A stretch of DNA of 15,786 nucleotides from Oscillospiraceae bacterium (GCA_020025545.1 JAHHRX010000033.1:1-15786); one strand, 5' to 3'; positions 7,590 to 15,598 are shown, counted from the stretch's first letter. A program made the numbers and translations. Notes: generated by a model not told the origin, from the sequence alone.

Positions 7590-8622
7590 AGCTGGGTACC
7601 TCCTCACCGAGGTCGCGGATAAAGGCGGCCAGGAGCCTTGCTGTATCCGCCAGATCAGAACGGCTGACTGCCTCTACGGGCGTGTGCATATAACGAAGCG
7701 GCAGAGACAAAATGGCGGTTGCAATGCCTTCACGGCTGATTTGCATGGGCCAGCCGTTGGTTCCTGTATTTCCGGACATAACTTCAAACTGTACATCCAG
7801 GCCGAGCTCACTGGCCTTGTCAATCATACGGCGCGTCATCCAGCCGGTACAATTCGGCCCCATGCCGATGACGGGACCGCCGCCCAGAACGAAGGTATCC
7901 TCCTTTGGAGCGTCTGGACTATTACCGTGTGTTACATCCACTGCCACACACATATCAGCCATAATACCGTAAGAAGCGGTAATAGCGCCGGTGCTATGAG
8001 TCTCTTCCTGAGTCGAACCCAGAACATATAGATCAATGTCCAACTCCGTATCCTTTAACTGCTCTACGGTATCAAGTAAAATGGCAAAGCAAGACCGGTC
8101 GTCCAATGATTTACCGCAGAGAACATCGTTTCCAAGCGGCATGCATCCGGCTCGAAAAACAGCGGGGGTACCAACTGGAATCAGCCGCTGCGCTTCCTCC
8201 TGCGATAGACCAACGTCAATGACCAGTTCGTTAATGGGCTGAGACTGATCCATATCCTCTTTGGACTGTACATGGGGCGGCATACAGGCCACTACGCCGA
8301 AGATGGGAGGCTCGGTCATAATGATCAGCTCACGGTCCGGCAGTACGCGGGGGTCTACGCCGCCTAACTCATCAAAGCGCAGAAACCCCTCTTCATGCCC
8401 TGTGATAACGAAGCCTATCTCATCCAGATGGGCGTCTAAAAGAAGTTTAGGTGCGTTTTCCTTGCCACAGCGGCGAACACCCACCACATTGCCCATTCGA
8501 TCGATCGAGACTTCGTCCAACCAGGGCTGAAGCAGTGGAACGGCAGCTTGAGCGGCCTTAGCTTCAAATCCGCTGGGAGCGTGAAGCGCACACAACTGCT
8601 TGAGTATATTCTCGTAATTCAA
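7582..8622 (-). CDS. M42 family metallopeptidase, first of three
   Basis: 346 residues starting from TTG at 8622, supported by TGGAGG six bases upstream and by alignment of the N-terminus with the other two paralogues. Metal and catalytic residues are H65 and D67 in DAHLD, D174 in LDDR, E206 and E207 in TQEETH, D229 in AVDVTH and H313 in YMHTP. The substrate loop differs from the common form: SGNTGTNGWPMQ (284-293) stands where GGTDA is usual. This marks it as a different M42 subgroup, possibly with another peptide preference. It begins 14 bases after the murD stop codon, so it is probably in the same transcript as murD. Confidence 0.94.
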   Translation of the reverse strand: MNYENILKQLCALHAPSGFEAKAAQAAVPLLQPWLDEVSIDRMGNVVGVRRCGKENAPKLLLDAHLDEIGFVITGHEEGFLRFDELGGVDPRVLPDRELIIMTEPPIFGVVACMPPHVQSKEDMDQSQPINELVIDVGLSQEEAQRLIPVGTPAVFRAGCMPLGNDVLCGKSLDDRSCFAILLDTVEQLKDTELDIDLYVLGSTQEETHSTGAITASYGIMADMCVAVDVTHGNSPDAPKEDTFVLGGGPVIGMGPNCTGWMTRRMIDKASELGLDVQFEVMSGNTGTNGWPMQISREGIATAILSLPLRYMHTPVEAVSRSDLADTARLLAAFIRDLGEEVPSYD

Positions 8623-8636
8623 GATATTCCTCCAAG

Positions 8637-10025
8637 TTACAGGTGATTGACCAAATCTTTGAATACGCGGCCACGCTCCATAAAGTTTTTGAACTGATCG
8701 AATGCAGCACAGGCAGGAGACAACACAACAATGTCTCCAGCAGTGGCAGCAGCTTGTGCTTTGTGGACGGCAGAGCTCAAATCGTTGGCTTCAATCAGGC
8801 TCAGTCCGCTGGCCTTGAAATCCGGTGCATCCAGCACAGCCTTGCGAATTGCAGGGGCGGTAGCACCGACCAGAACCAGAGTCTTAACTTTTTTTACGAT
8901 TTCAACGCCAAGCTGTGTGAAGGGAACCCCCTTGTCATAGCCACCGGCAATCAGAATCAGCTTTTGGTCGAAGGAATCCAGACAGGCCATCGTACGGGTG
9001 GGACTGGTGCCAATTGAATCGTTATAATAACGCACGCCATCCAGTTCACGGACCAGCTCGATGCGGTGCTCCACACCGGTGAAACGCTTGGCAACAGCCC
9101 GGACACACTTGTCGGGGACAAGGCCGTCCACCGCGGCGATGGCAGCCATATAGTTTTCAACGTTATGGACACCGGGAATCCGGATATCATCCAGGCGCAG
9201 AACCTCGCGGCTGCCCATGTCGTTGGTCAGCCATATCGTATTGTCACGCAGATAGACGCCCTTCTCCTCCAGCTTCTGCTTACGGCTAAAGAGCATCGAT
9301 TCGGCTGGGGCCTTCTTGGACAAAGAACGAGTAATGTCGTTATCAAAGTTAAATATAGCCCGGTCACCTTGTTGCTGGTGGGTGAAGATGTTCAGTTTAG
9401 CGGCGGTGTACTCCTCCATGGTGTGGTGATAGTCCAGATGGTTCGGAGACAGATTGGTAAACACAGCTACGTTAGGGCTGCGGGTCATACTCATAAGTTG
9501 GAAAGAGGACAGCTCTACCACTACCATATCCTCAGGAGTCATTCCAGAAACATCAGGCAGCAAAGGTCTGCCGATGTTTCCACCAACATAGACGTTGTAG
9601 CCGGCTTCCTTCAAAAACTCACTGATCAGCGTAGTGGTAGTCGTCTTGCCGTCACTGCCGGTAACACCGATGATTTTGCAGGGACACAATTCAAAAAACA
9701 ACTCCATCTCGGAGGTCAGCTCACAGCCATGCTCCACTGCGTGAATCAGCTCAGGGGTATTCGGGCTGAGGCCTGGAGTGCGGAAAATAAGATCGAACTT
9801 ATGGATTTTTGACAGATAGTCAGGACCGAGCATCAGCTTAGCACCTAAGCTCTCCATCTCTGCGGCCTGCTCCGCCACGCGCTCTCGCGGGGACTTATCA
9901 CAGACAGTTACCTTCACATTGGCACGAAGTAACATACGAATCAGGGGGGTATTGCTGACCCCCATGCCAATGACAGCTACAGACTTACCGCTCAGACTTT
10001 CCAGATATTCGTTAATGGTGGACAT
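8637..10025 (-). CDS. murD: UDP-N-acetylmuramoyl-L-alanine--D-glutamate ligase MurD
   Basis: MurD adds D-glutamate to UDP-MurNAc-L-Ala in the cytosolic steps of peptidoglycan synthesis. From the ATG at 10025 the protein has 462 residues, normal for MurD. A Rossmann-like N-terminal domain carries VAVIGMGVSN. The ATP loop GVTGSDGKTTT is at about 120-130. ELSSFQL (about 171-177), HLDYH (about 196-200) and the AK motif whose K210 is the likely carbamylated lysine follow. The C-terminal domain has NDSIGTSPTRT and GGYDKG. The start was chosen over an upstream frame opening at 10070 because AGGAGG lies seven bases before it. It is the first gene of the probable murD-M42-PLP enzyme-yunB-ligA transcript and is not beside other mur genes here. 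Confidence 0.97.
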   Translation of the reverse strand: MSTINEYLESLSGKSVAVIGMGVSNTPLIRMLLRANVKVTVCDKSPRERVAEQAAEMESLGAKLMLGPDYLSKIHKFDLIFRTPGLSPNTPELIHAVEHGCELTSEMELFFELCPCKIIGVTGSDGKTTTTTLISEFLKEAGYNVYVGGNIGRPLLPDVSGMTPEDMVVVELSSFQLMSMTRSPNVAVFTNLSPNHLDYHHTMEEYTAAKLNIFTHQQQGDRAIFNFDNDITRSLSKKAPAESMLFSRKQKLEEKGVYLRDNTIWLTNDMGSREVLRLDDIRIPGVHNVENYMAAIAAVDGLVPDKCVRAVAKRFTGVEHRIELVRELDGVRYYNDSIGTSPTRTMACLDSFDQKLILIAGGYDKGVPFTQLGVEIVKKVKTLVLVGATAPAIRKAVLDAPDFKASGLSLIEANDLSSAVHKAQAAATAGDIVVLSPACAAFDQFKNFMERGRVFKDLVNHL

Positions 10026-10060
10026 GAAGAGTCCTCCTTCCATTATTCTTCTAACAACAT

Positions 10061-10089
10061 AGTTTACCATACCAACTGGTAAAATTCAA
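10061..10089 (-). promoter_or_regulatory. Probable sigma-A promoter of murD
   Basis: On the - strand, TTGAAT (10089-10084) and TAAACT (10066-10061) are separated by 17 bases, and a TG one base before the -10 element gives an extended -10. It lies about 35 bases before the murD ATG and faces away from rnpB. Confidence 0.7.
10063..10083. repeat. Inverted repeat across the murD promoter (possible operator)
   Basis: TTTACCA at 10063-10069 and TGGTAAA at 10077-10083 are exact reverse complements with a 7-base centre. Within it, TACCA-AC-TGGTA at 10070-10081 forms a second, overlapping palindrome of 5-base arms. Both fill the spacer and part of the -10 element of the murD promoter, where a repressor would block polymerase. 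The regulator is unknown. Confidence 0.4.
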
Positions 10090-10140
10090 TTGAAAACAGC
10101 GCTGTTTCTCCAAAAGCTGGGAGAAGAATCGGGGTTTTGC

Positions 10141-10169
10141 TTGACAACCAAGCACTTTTCCTGTATCAT
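10141..10169 (+). promoter_or_regulatory. Sigma-A promoter of rnpB
   Basis: TTGACA at 10141-10146 and TATCAT at 10164-10169 are separated by 17 bases. Transcription would start near 10174-10176, exactly at the 5' strand of the RNase P RNA P1 helix. Confidence 0.88.
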
Positions 10170-10174
10170 AATCA

Positions 10175-10522
10175 AGCAAGTAAGCTGGACAGCCGCGCGG
10201 GCGGGGCGAAAGGCCCGTCAGTGAGGAAAGTCCGGGCTCCGCAGGGCAAGGATAACGGGTAACACCCGCCGGGGGCGACCCTAGGAAAAGTGCAACAGAG
10301 ATATACCGCCGTGCCTGGCACGGTAAGGGTGGAAAGGTGAGGTAAGAGCTCACCCGTTGGCTGGGAACAGACCATCGCTGTAAACTCTATCCGGAGCAAC
10401 GCCGTGGAAAGCGCAATAGATCGGCCCGGTCGCGCTTAGGGGGCGGCTTGAGCGTATTGGCAACAGTGCGTCGAGATAGATGGCTGTCTTAAAAGACAGA
10501 ACCCGGCTTACAGGCTTGCTTG
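10175..10522 (+). ncRNA. rnpB: RNase P RNA, class A type
   Basis: This is the catalytic RNA that removes 5' leaders from pre-tRNAs. The ends pair to form P1: AAGCAAG near 10174 with CTTGCTT near 10515-10521. Conserved core segments are in place: GAGGAAAGTCCGGGCTCC at 10223-10240, GTGCAACAGAGATATACCGCC at about 10290-10310, GGTAAGGGTGGAAAGGTG at about 10321-10338, and GACAGAACCCGGCTTA at 10495-10510 near the 3' end. The CTGTCTT/AAGACAG hairpin before that last motif is as in other class A RNAs. The exact ends are set from P1 and the promoter, with an uncertainty of a few bases. It is transcribed against the neighbouring murD and yebC genes. Confidence 0.96.
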
Positions 10523-10523
10523 T

Positions 10524-10561
10524 AAAAAAGCAGTGAAGGATTACTCCTTCACTGCTTTTTT
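10524..10561. terminator. Bidirectional intrinsic terminator of rnpB and yebC
   Basis: GCAGTGAAGGA and TCCTTCACTGC form an 11-base-pair stem with loop TTAC at 10541-10544. Six A bases flank it on the left and six T bases on the right, so it can stop rnpB from the left and yebC from the right. Confidence 0.93.
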
Positions 10562-10581
10562 ATTTTGCTCGCTTATTGGAA

Positions 10582-11310
10582 TCAGTCCTGCTCCCAGTTG
10601 TGGTAGACGTTCTGAACATCGTCATCCTCTTCCAGGAAGTCAATGAGCTTATTCATATTGGTGATATCTTCCTCATTGGTCAAGGTGACGTAGTTCTGAG
10701 GCACCATCTGCACACCGGCCTCCAGGAAGGTGTACCCCTTCTCCTCCAGAGCAGAAACTACAGAAGTGAACGCATCTGGATCGGTGGTAATCTCAAAGAC
10801 CTCGTCACTGGCCTGCATATCGTCAGCGCCAGCCTCCAGGGCATCCATCATTACGGTATCCTCGTCCAAGTCCTCGGAGTCGATAACAATTACGCCCTTG
10901 CGGTCAAAGGACCAGGAGACGCAGCCAGTAGCGCCCAGACCCTTTCCGTACTTATCCAGCAGGTGACGAACCTGGGGGGCAGTACGATTGCGGTTGTCAG
11001 TCAGGGCCTCGACAATGATAGCCACGCCGTTGGGGCCATAGCCCTCATACACGACGCTCTCGAAATCATCAGAGTTGCCGGAACCCAGAGCCTTGTCAAT
11101 GGTACGCTTGATGTTGTCGTTCGGCATGTTCGCAGCCTTGGCCTTAGCAATAACGGTAGCCAGGCGGGAGTTGTTGGCGGGATCACCGCTGCCACCGGTC
11201 TTAACAGCAACGATCATCTCGCGCGCAATCTTAGTAAAAATCTGGGAGCGCTTAGCGTCAGCCGCGCCCTTGGTTTTCTGTATGTTGTGCCACTTGGAAT
11301 GTCCGGACAT
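10582..11310 (-). CDS. yebC: YebC/PmpR family protein
   Basis: The 242-residue protein begins with MSGHSKWHNIQKTKGAADAKR, the hallmark of this family, followed by SQIFTKIAREMIVAVKTGG, RLATVIAKAKAANMPNDNI and YEGYGPNGVAIIVE. The length is normal. Members have been described as transcriptional regulators and, more recently, as factors that relieve ribosome stalling on proline-rich sequences; the sequence does not decide between these roles. Here it is not beside ruvC, a frequent neighbour, but downstream of the TIGR03960/TIGR03936 operon with its own promoter. The ribosome site (AAGGGA) is about ten bases from the ATG. The shared rnpB hairpin ends its transcript. Confidence 0.97.
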   Translation of the reverse strand: MSGHSKWHNIQKTKGAADAKRSQIFTKIAREMIVAVKTGGSGDPANNSRLATVIAKAKAANMPNDNIKRTIDKALGSGNSDDFESVVYEGYGPNGVAIIVEALTDNRNRTAPQVRHLLDKYGKGLGATGCVSWSFDRKGVIVIDSEDLDEDTVMMDALEAGADDMQASDEVFEITTDPDAFTSVVSALEEKGYTFLEAGVQMVPQNYVTLTNEEDITNMNKLIDFLEEDDDVQNVYHNWEQD

Positions 11311-11352
11311 TAGTTATCGTTCCCTTCTGTGTAATCGGTTCAAAACGAAGAT

Positions 11353-11381
11353 ATTATAGCACCATACGGATGCTATTGCAA
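11353..11381 (-). promoter_or_regulatory. Sigma-A promoter of yebC
   Basis: On the - strand, TTGCAA (11381-11376) and a perfect TATAAT (11358-11353) are separated by 17 bases, with TG one base before the -10 element (extended -10). It lies about 43 bases before the yebC ATG. No terminator was seen between the upstream gene and this promoter, so some read-through is possible. Confidence 0.82.
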
Positions 11382-11434
11382 GCCCGCTAAGGCCTTTTAA
11401 CTGGTTCTCTGCTACATTTTCTAAAAAAGCTGTC

Positions 11435-12100
11435 TTATCGAAAAATCTTCCCATCCGCATCCAAAACGTCCCGCCGGTGAAAGGAAACAAAGTCAGGAGC
11501 ATAGTTCGGGTATGCCTCACAGAACGCACCGTGGATTAGCTCGGGGTTCAGTCCTGGGTTCTGAGCGGCCAGGATCATATCGAGGGTCATACAGTCGCTC
11601 TGGCACTCGGCGGTCCAGCTCTTCACCAGAGGAATCAAGTCGACCTCGGTATAACCCTTCTTTGACTTGTTGGATTTCTTTTTCACAATCAGGCTATCAC
11701 GACCCAGCAGCTCATGGATGGCTCCCTCACACTCGTGGGGACGGCCTTCCGGGTATTCAAAATTGATGATGTAGTTGACATAGGCCAATTCCTTCAGTTT
11801 TCGCTCAGCGGGATAGCACTTGTGAATGATGATGCCCTCGGGCATAGCGGCAGTGAGCCGCTCTGGGACCTCCTCGGCAGGGACATCGCCCAACAGACCA
11901 AACTCCAAAATCTCACACTGGCTGGAATAGCCAACAGACAGCGGCAGAGCAATGGAAACAAAGGGATGTGGGTTAAATCCTTCCGTGTGCTTAATCTGGA
12001 TTTTTGCGCGGGCAAAGGCACGCTGAAACGTCCGCATTAAGTCCAGGTGAGAAATATACTTTGCCCGACCGGTTTTAGAAAACAACAGACGATCAGCCAC
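11435..12100 (-). CDS. TIGR03936 / DUF2344 family protein, radical-SAM-associated
   Basis: 221 residues starting from GTG at 12100, with GGGGGGAG five bases upstream. The N-terminus (RLLFSKTGRAKYISHLDLMRTFQRAFARA) and the following EGFNPHPFVSIALPLSVGYSS segment are typical of this family, which nearly always lies directly after a TIGR03960 radical SAM protein and is sometimes fused to it. A lysine-rich patch follows (KKKSNKSKKG, about 138-147). The start overlaps the TIGR03960 stop by eight bases (GTGGCTGA), so the two are probably translationally coupled and may act together. The function is unknown. The genes that commonly follow in Clostridia (rng, rplU, rpmA) are absent here. Confidence 0.9.
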   Translation of the reverse strand: MADRLLFSKTGRAKYISHLDLMRTFQRAFARAKIQIKHTEGFNPHPFVSIALPLSVGYSSQCEILEFGLLGDVPAEEVPERLTAAMPEGIIIHKCYPAERKLKELAYVNYIINFEYPEGRPHECEGAIHELLGRDSLIVKKKSNKSKKGYTEVDLIPLVKSWTAECQSDCMTLDMILAAQNPGLNPELIHGAFCEAYPNYAPDFVSFHRRDVLDADGKIFR

Positions 12101-13931
12101 AGTGTCTCCCCCCTGTCAACAGTTTATTTGCTCCGCAGGCAGAACATTTGCTGCGGCAGTCAGGTGTGGTTGTAGATTCATAACAAAGCTCTCGCTCGTG
12201 CCAGAGGAAATCGCGGCTTACCCCCACATCAGAAATGGCCCAGGGGAATACCTCGTCTTTTTCACGGGGGCGGTGGGCATAAAAGTCTCCGTCAAGGCCG
12301 CAGGCATCAAGCGCATCCATCCAGCGTTGATAATCGAAATATTCGCTCCAGGCATCCATCTTTGAGCCGTGCTCCCAAGCCCACTCCAACACATCGGCTA
12401 GGCGACGGTCACCACGGGAGAAAATAGCCTCCAGGTAGCTTGTCTGCGGATCGTGCCAGTTGTAGGTGATCGATTTATCACGTTTCAGTGCGTCCCGCAG
12501 CAGATTGACGCGGCGCTGATACTCCTCCACCGGAATTTGAGGCTCCCACTGAAAAGCGGTATGGGGCTTAGGAACAAACCAGGAGGTAGAAACCGTGATG
12601 CGAACACCGCGAGCCTTGTTGGAAGAACACTCCTTCCACGCGAAGTATACCTTCCGAGCCAAGTCAGCAATACCAAGCACGTCCTCATCAGTCTCCGTTG
12701 GCAGACCCAGCATGAAGTACAGCTTCACGCTGTTCCAGCCGCCGGAGAAAGCCGTACGGCAGGACTGGAGCAGGTCCTCCTCCTGCAGGTTCTTGTTGAT
12801 AGCGTCACGCAGACGCTGGGTGCCGGCCTCCGGAGCAAAGGTCAAACCGCCTCTGCGGACCCGCTGCAGACGCTCCATCAGGCTCATAGAGAACGTATCG
12901 GCTCGCAAAGAGGGCAGAGACAAACCAATGTCGCGGGGAGCACAGTAGTCAAGCAGGTTGTCGCACAACTCCAGCAGGCAGGGATAGTCAGTAGACGAAA
13001 GACTGGACAGCGTCATTTCCTGATAGCCGGAATCCTCACAGGCGGCCTTCCCGTACTGTGCCAGCAATTCGGGGCTGCGGGAGCGGACCGGACGATACAC
13101 ATAACCAGCCTGACAGAAGCGGCAGCCGCGAATACAGCCGCGAAACAGCTCAAGCATGACACGGTCGTGGACAATCTCGGTGGACGGGATCACAGTCTTG
13201 ACCGGAAAATAGGACTTGTCCATATCCTGGATCAGCCGTTTGGTTACCTTGGCAGGCGCTCCGCTCGTGGGCGTAATCGCCTCAATAGTGCCGTCTTTCT
13301 TATAGGTAACATCATAGAGAGAAGGTACATAGATACCGGGGATTTTAGCTACCTCAAGCAGAAACTCGTCCTTGGTCCAGCACTCATCCTTGGCTTTCTG
13401 ATAGAGGTCGATGTACTCCAGCGTCACCTCTTCTCCCTCGCCCAGAACACAGAAGTCTACAAATGGCGCAATCGGCTCCGCATTGTAGCAGCAGGTTCCG
13501 CCAGCAATAACCAGAGGAGCCAAATCCCTGCGATCCTTGGAACGCAGGGGCAGGCCAGCCAAATCCAACATATTGAGCACATTGGTGTACGCCATCTCAT
13601 AACCTAAGGAGAAACCAATGATGTCAAAATCGCAGATGGGATCACCACTCTCCAGGCCGTACAAGAGCAGTCCCTCACGGCGCATTTCTTCCTCCATGTC
13701 ACCCCAGGGGGCATAGCAGCGCTCACACCAGACGTCATCTCTCTCGTTCATTACGCCATAAAGAATGTGGCAACCCAAATTGGACATACCAATCTCGTAC
13801 GTATCAGGGAAGCACAGAGCAAAACGGGTGGTCACAGACCTTGAGTCCTTGACCACCGCGTTATATTCACCGCCAGTATACCGGGCGGGTTTTTGTACCT
13901 TGGGCAAGATATGTTCCAATGTGCGATTCAT
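12093..13931 (-). CDS. TIGR03960 family B12-binding radical SAM protein
   Basis: 612 residues from the ATG at 13931, chosen over 13955 because GGAGG lies seven bases upstream. The N-terminal half (about 30-190) resembles a cobalamin-binding domain with DTYEIGMSNLG, DIIGFSLGYE and GEGEE. The radical SAM domain begins with the CxxxCxxC motif at C266, C270 and C273 and continues with GLTFAPEAGTQRLR and KLYFMLGLPTETDED. The C-terminus holds four further conserved cysteines in TPDCRSKCSACG (with C583 just before it), which could bind a metal or a second cluster. The cell should use S-adenosylmethionine and perhaps cobalamin to modify an unknown target. It lies 51 bases after the M50 gene and is overlapped by its TIGR03936 partner. 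Confidence 0.93.
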   Translation of the reverse strand: MNRTLEHILPKVQKPARYTGGEYNAVVKDSRSVTTRFALCFPDTYEIGMSNLGCHILYGVMNERDDVWCERCYAPWGDMEEEMRREGLLLYGLESGDPICDFDIIGFSLGYEMAYTNVLNMLDLAGLPLRSKDRRDLAPLVIAGGTCCYNAEPIAPFVDFCVLGEGEEVTLEYIDLYQKAKDECWTKDEFLLEVAKIPGIYVPSLYDVTYKKDGTIEAITPTSGAPAKVTKRLIQDMDKSYFPVKTVIPSTEIVHDRVMLELFRGCIRGCRFCQAGYVYRPVRSRSPELLAQYGKAACEDSGYQEMTLSSLSSTDYPCLLELCDNLLDYCAPRDIGLSLPSLRADTFSMSLMERLQRVRRGGLTFAPEAGTQRLRDAINKNLQEEDLLQSCRTAFSGGWNSVKLYFMLGLPTETDEDVLGIADLARKVYFAWKECSSNKARGVRITVSTSWFVPKPHTAFQWEPQIPVEEYQRRVNLLRDALKRDKSITYNWHDPQTSYLEAIFSRGDRRLADVLEWAWEHGSKMDAWSEYFDYQRWMDALDACGLDGDFYAHRPREKDEVFPWAISDVGVSRDFLWHERELCYESTTTPDCRSKCSACGANKLLTGGRHCG

Positions 13932-13982
13932 GTCGGTCCTCCGGTTTCTATTCATACAGATACCTATTTATTTTACCTGTTT

Positions 13983-14570
13983 CTACTCATTAAGGCAAGC
14001 CCTTTTTCGCCAATTTCTGCGAAAAAGCGAAACAGCCGTCCAAATCGCTACATTTAGCAGTGTTGCATTTCCACCTGCCAACAGCAGGAAAGCCCCTCCC
14101 CAGAGTAAAATAACGGTAATGATCGTGTTTAACCGACGGTTAACCGCTTCTGCTGTGTTTGCACCAAACAAGATTGAGACGGCACATCGCAGGACTCTGG
14201 CACCATCCAGCTCCCCGACAGGCAGCAGATTGAACACACCGAGCAGTAGATTCAGTCCGACAAACAGGCTGCTGAAGCTATATTTTGCTGCTGCCGCCGC
14301 CAAAAGGAAGTTAACGGCAGGCCCTGCTAATGCTGCGGCCATCTCCTGCCAATATCCCATGGCGTGGTCCAGAATCATCTCGGCGCCGACCACTGAAAGA
14401 CGTATTTTTTTAATGTCGTGGTGGAGTAGTCGGATCACGATATAGTGGCCTAGTTCGTGGCATAAGCAGGCAAACAGTGCTAGCGGCACCACCATCTGCT
14501 GGTCCAGATAGTTCAACCAGGCCACAAGAAGGAGAAAACCGCCGGTCACCTCTACCCTGCCGCATCTCAC
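13983..14570 (-). CDS. spoIVFB: M50 site-2 metalloprotease, SpoIVFB-like
   Basis: 195 residues, largely hydrophobic with several membrane segments. The zinc motif HELGH has H38, E39 and H42, and the second motif NLLPVGELDGARVL supplies D122 as the third ligand. This is the intramembrane protease family that in Bacillus cuts pro-sigma-K in the mother cell. The start is GTG at 14570, overlapping the M23 stop by four bases (GTGA), with GGAG six bases upstream. The Bacillus protein carries a C-terminal CBS domain; this one ends soon after the membrane part and has none. The assignment as SpoIVFB rather than another S2P rests on the neighbouring M23 gene and the sigma-E-like promoter. Confidence 0.82.
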   Translation of the reverse strand: MRCGRVEVTGGFLLLVAWLNYLDQQMVVPLALFACLCHELGHYIVIRLLHHDIKKIRLSVVGAEMILDHAMGYWQEMAAALAGPAVNFLLAAAAAKYSFSSLFVGLNLLLGVFNLLPVGELDGARVLRCAVSILFGANTAEAVNRRLNTIITVILLWGGAFLLLAGGNATLLNVAIWTAVSLFRRNWRKRACLNE

Positions 14571-15598
14571 GGCTGCTCCACAAACGTAATGTAATAGGCG
14601 GGATTCAGATTCGTACCGTTATACTTTAGCTCTAGGTGCAGATGCGGACCGGTAGAGGTGCCTGTGGACCCGACCTCTGCCACGGTTTCCCCCATTGTGA
14701 TGTTCTGACCTTTATGAACATATACCTTGCTGCAATGAGCATAGAAGGATTTAACTCCATTGCCGTGATCAAGCTGCAAATACTTTCCGAAGGCATCATC
14801 TTCTCCAATATAGTCCACTGTACCACTGGCAAAAGCGCCTATGGGGGTACCCATCGGACAGCCAATATCTGTGCCGCCGTGGAAGGAATAGAGCCCGCTG
14901 ATTGGATGGTCACGATATCCGTATGGCGAGGTAAGTCTGCCATTCACCGGATTGACTGTCTCCAGCGGACCAAGTGAGATGTGATCCATGGTAAAGCGGT
15001 GCGGCAGTTCTTTTCCGGCATAATCCGCTTTTAGAAGGACGGTGCCGGCCGCTGGAACGGCGGCCGGCTTCTCAGCTGATGGTTCTGGTATCGGATCGGA
15101 GACCGAATCCGGTTGGGATTCCGTCTGTTCACATTCTGACTTAGACGGAGCCTGATAGTCCGACCACACCTCCGGATACTGTTCGGCTAGGCTTCCGGGT
15201 GGCAGGGGCATCCGGTTAAGAAGCTGAATACTGGAATTGAAATAAGGTTCATTTCCCTCCTGAGATACAGGCTTTTTCTCAACCTTAGGTCCAAAAACTT
15301 CTGCACAAAAGGCTCCAAAATCTCCAAGCGAAGATTCACGGTCTGATAAGGAGTCTCCCAGACGTGAAAGTGCACTGGACACATCCAGGTCACGACTCAT
15401 AAAAGAAAGAATATCAGATCTGAGCTCGGCCATTTTCCCGGGAAAAACGCCCCTTCCAATGAACAATGTGAGGGTTAAGAGCAGACAAATCATAAATTGA
15501 ATCAGCCTAACCCGCTCCAACCGATTTGTTTTCTTGTCTCGATTTCTGTTTTTTTGGTATAAGCCATGCTGTGCCCGTGTGGTTGAATGATGATTCAT
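14567..15598 (-). CDS. Membrane-anchored M23 (LytM) peptidase, SpoIVFA-like
   Basis: 343 residues. A basic cytoplasmic start (1-31) leads to one membrane segment (about 32-49). A linker follows that includes a Pro/Glu/Ser-rich stretch (about 148-185), and the LytM domain is at about 215-340. The zinc and catalytic residues of active M23 enzymes are visible: H240 and D244 in FHGGTDIG, H288 in YAHC, and H319 and H321 in GPHLHLEL. In Bacillus SpoIVFA holds and regulates SpoIVFB in the outer forespore membrane, and the four-base overlap with the M50 gene suggests the same partnership. A true endopeptidase acting on peptidoglycan is the alternative. The ATG has AGGGGAG seven bases upstream. Confidence 0.88.
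   Translation of the reverse strand: MNHHSTTRAQHGLYQKNRNRDKKTNRLERVRLIQFMICLLLTLTLFIGRGVFPGKMAELRSDILSFMSRDLDVSSALSRLGDSLSDRESSLGDFGAFCAEVFGPKVEKKPVSQEGNEPYFNSSIQLLNRMPLPPGSLAEQYPEVWSDYQAPSKSECEQTESQPDSVSDPIPEPSAEKPAAVPAAGTVLLKADYAGKELPHRFTMDHISLGPLETVNPVNGRLTSPYGYRDHPISGLYSFHGGTDIGCPMGTPIGAFASGTVDYIGEDDAFGKYLQLDHGNGVKSFYAHCSKVYVHKGQNITMGETVAEVGSTGTSTGPHLHLELKYNGTNLNPAYYITFVEQP

Noticed and set aside
6943..8031. Plus-strand frame of 362 codons across two M42 genes
   Set aside because: The peptide is Ser/Arg/Pro-rich, as expected for an antisense frame, and both genes on the other strand have intact catalytic motifs.
10051..10399. Minus-strand frames across rnpB
   Set aside because: The region is a structured RNA gene with promoter and terminator; the frames are incidental.
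12453..13607. Plus-strand frame of 384 codons inside the TIGR03960 gene
   Set aside because: It is antisense to a clear radical SAM protein and shows no family motif.
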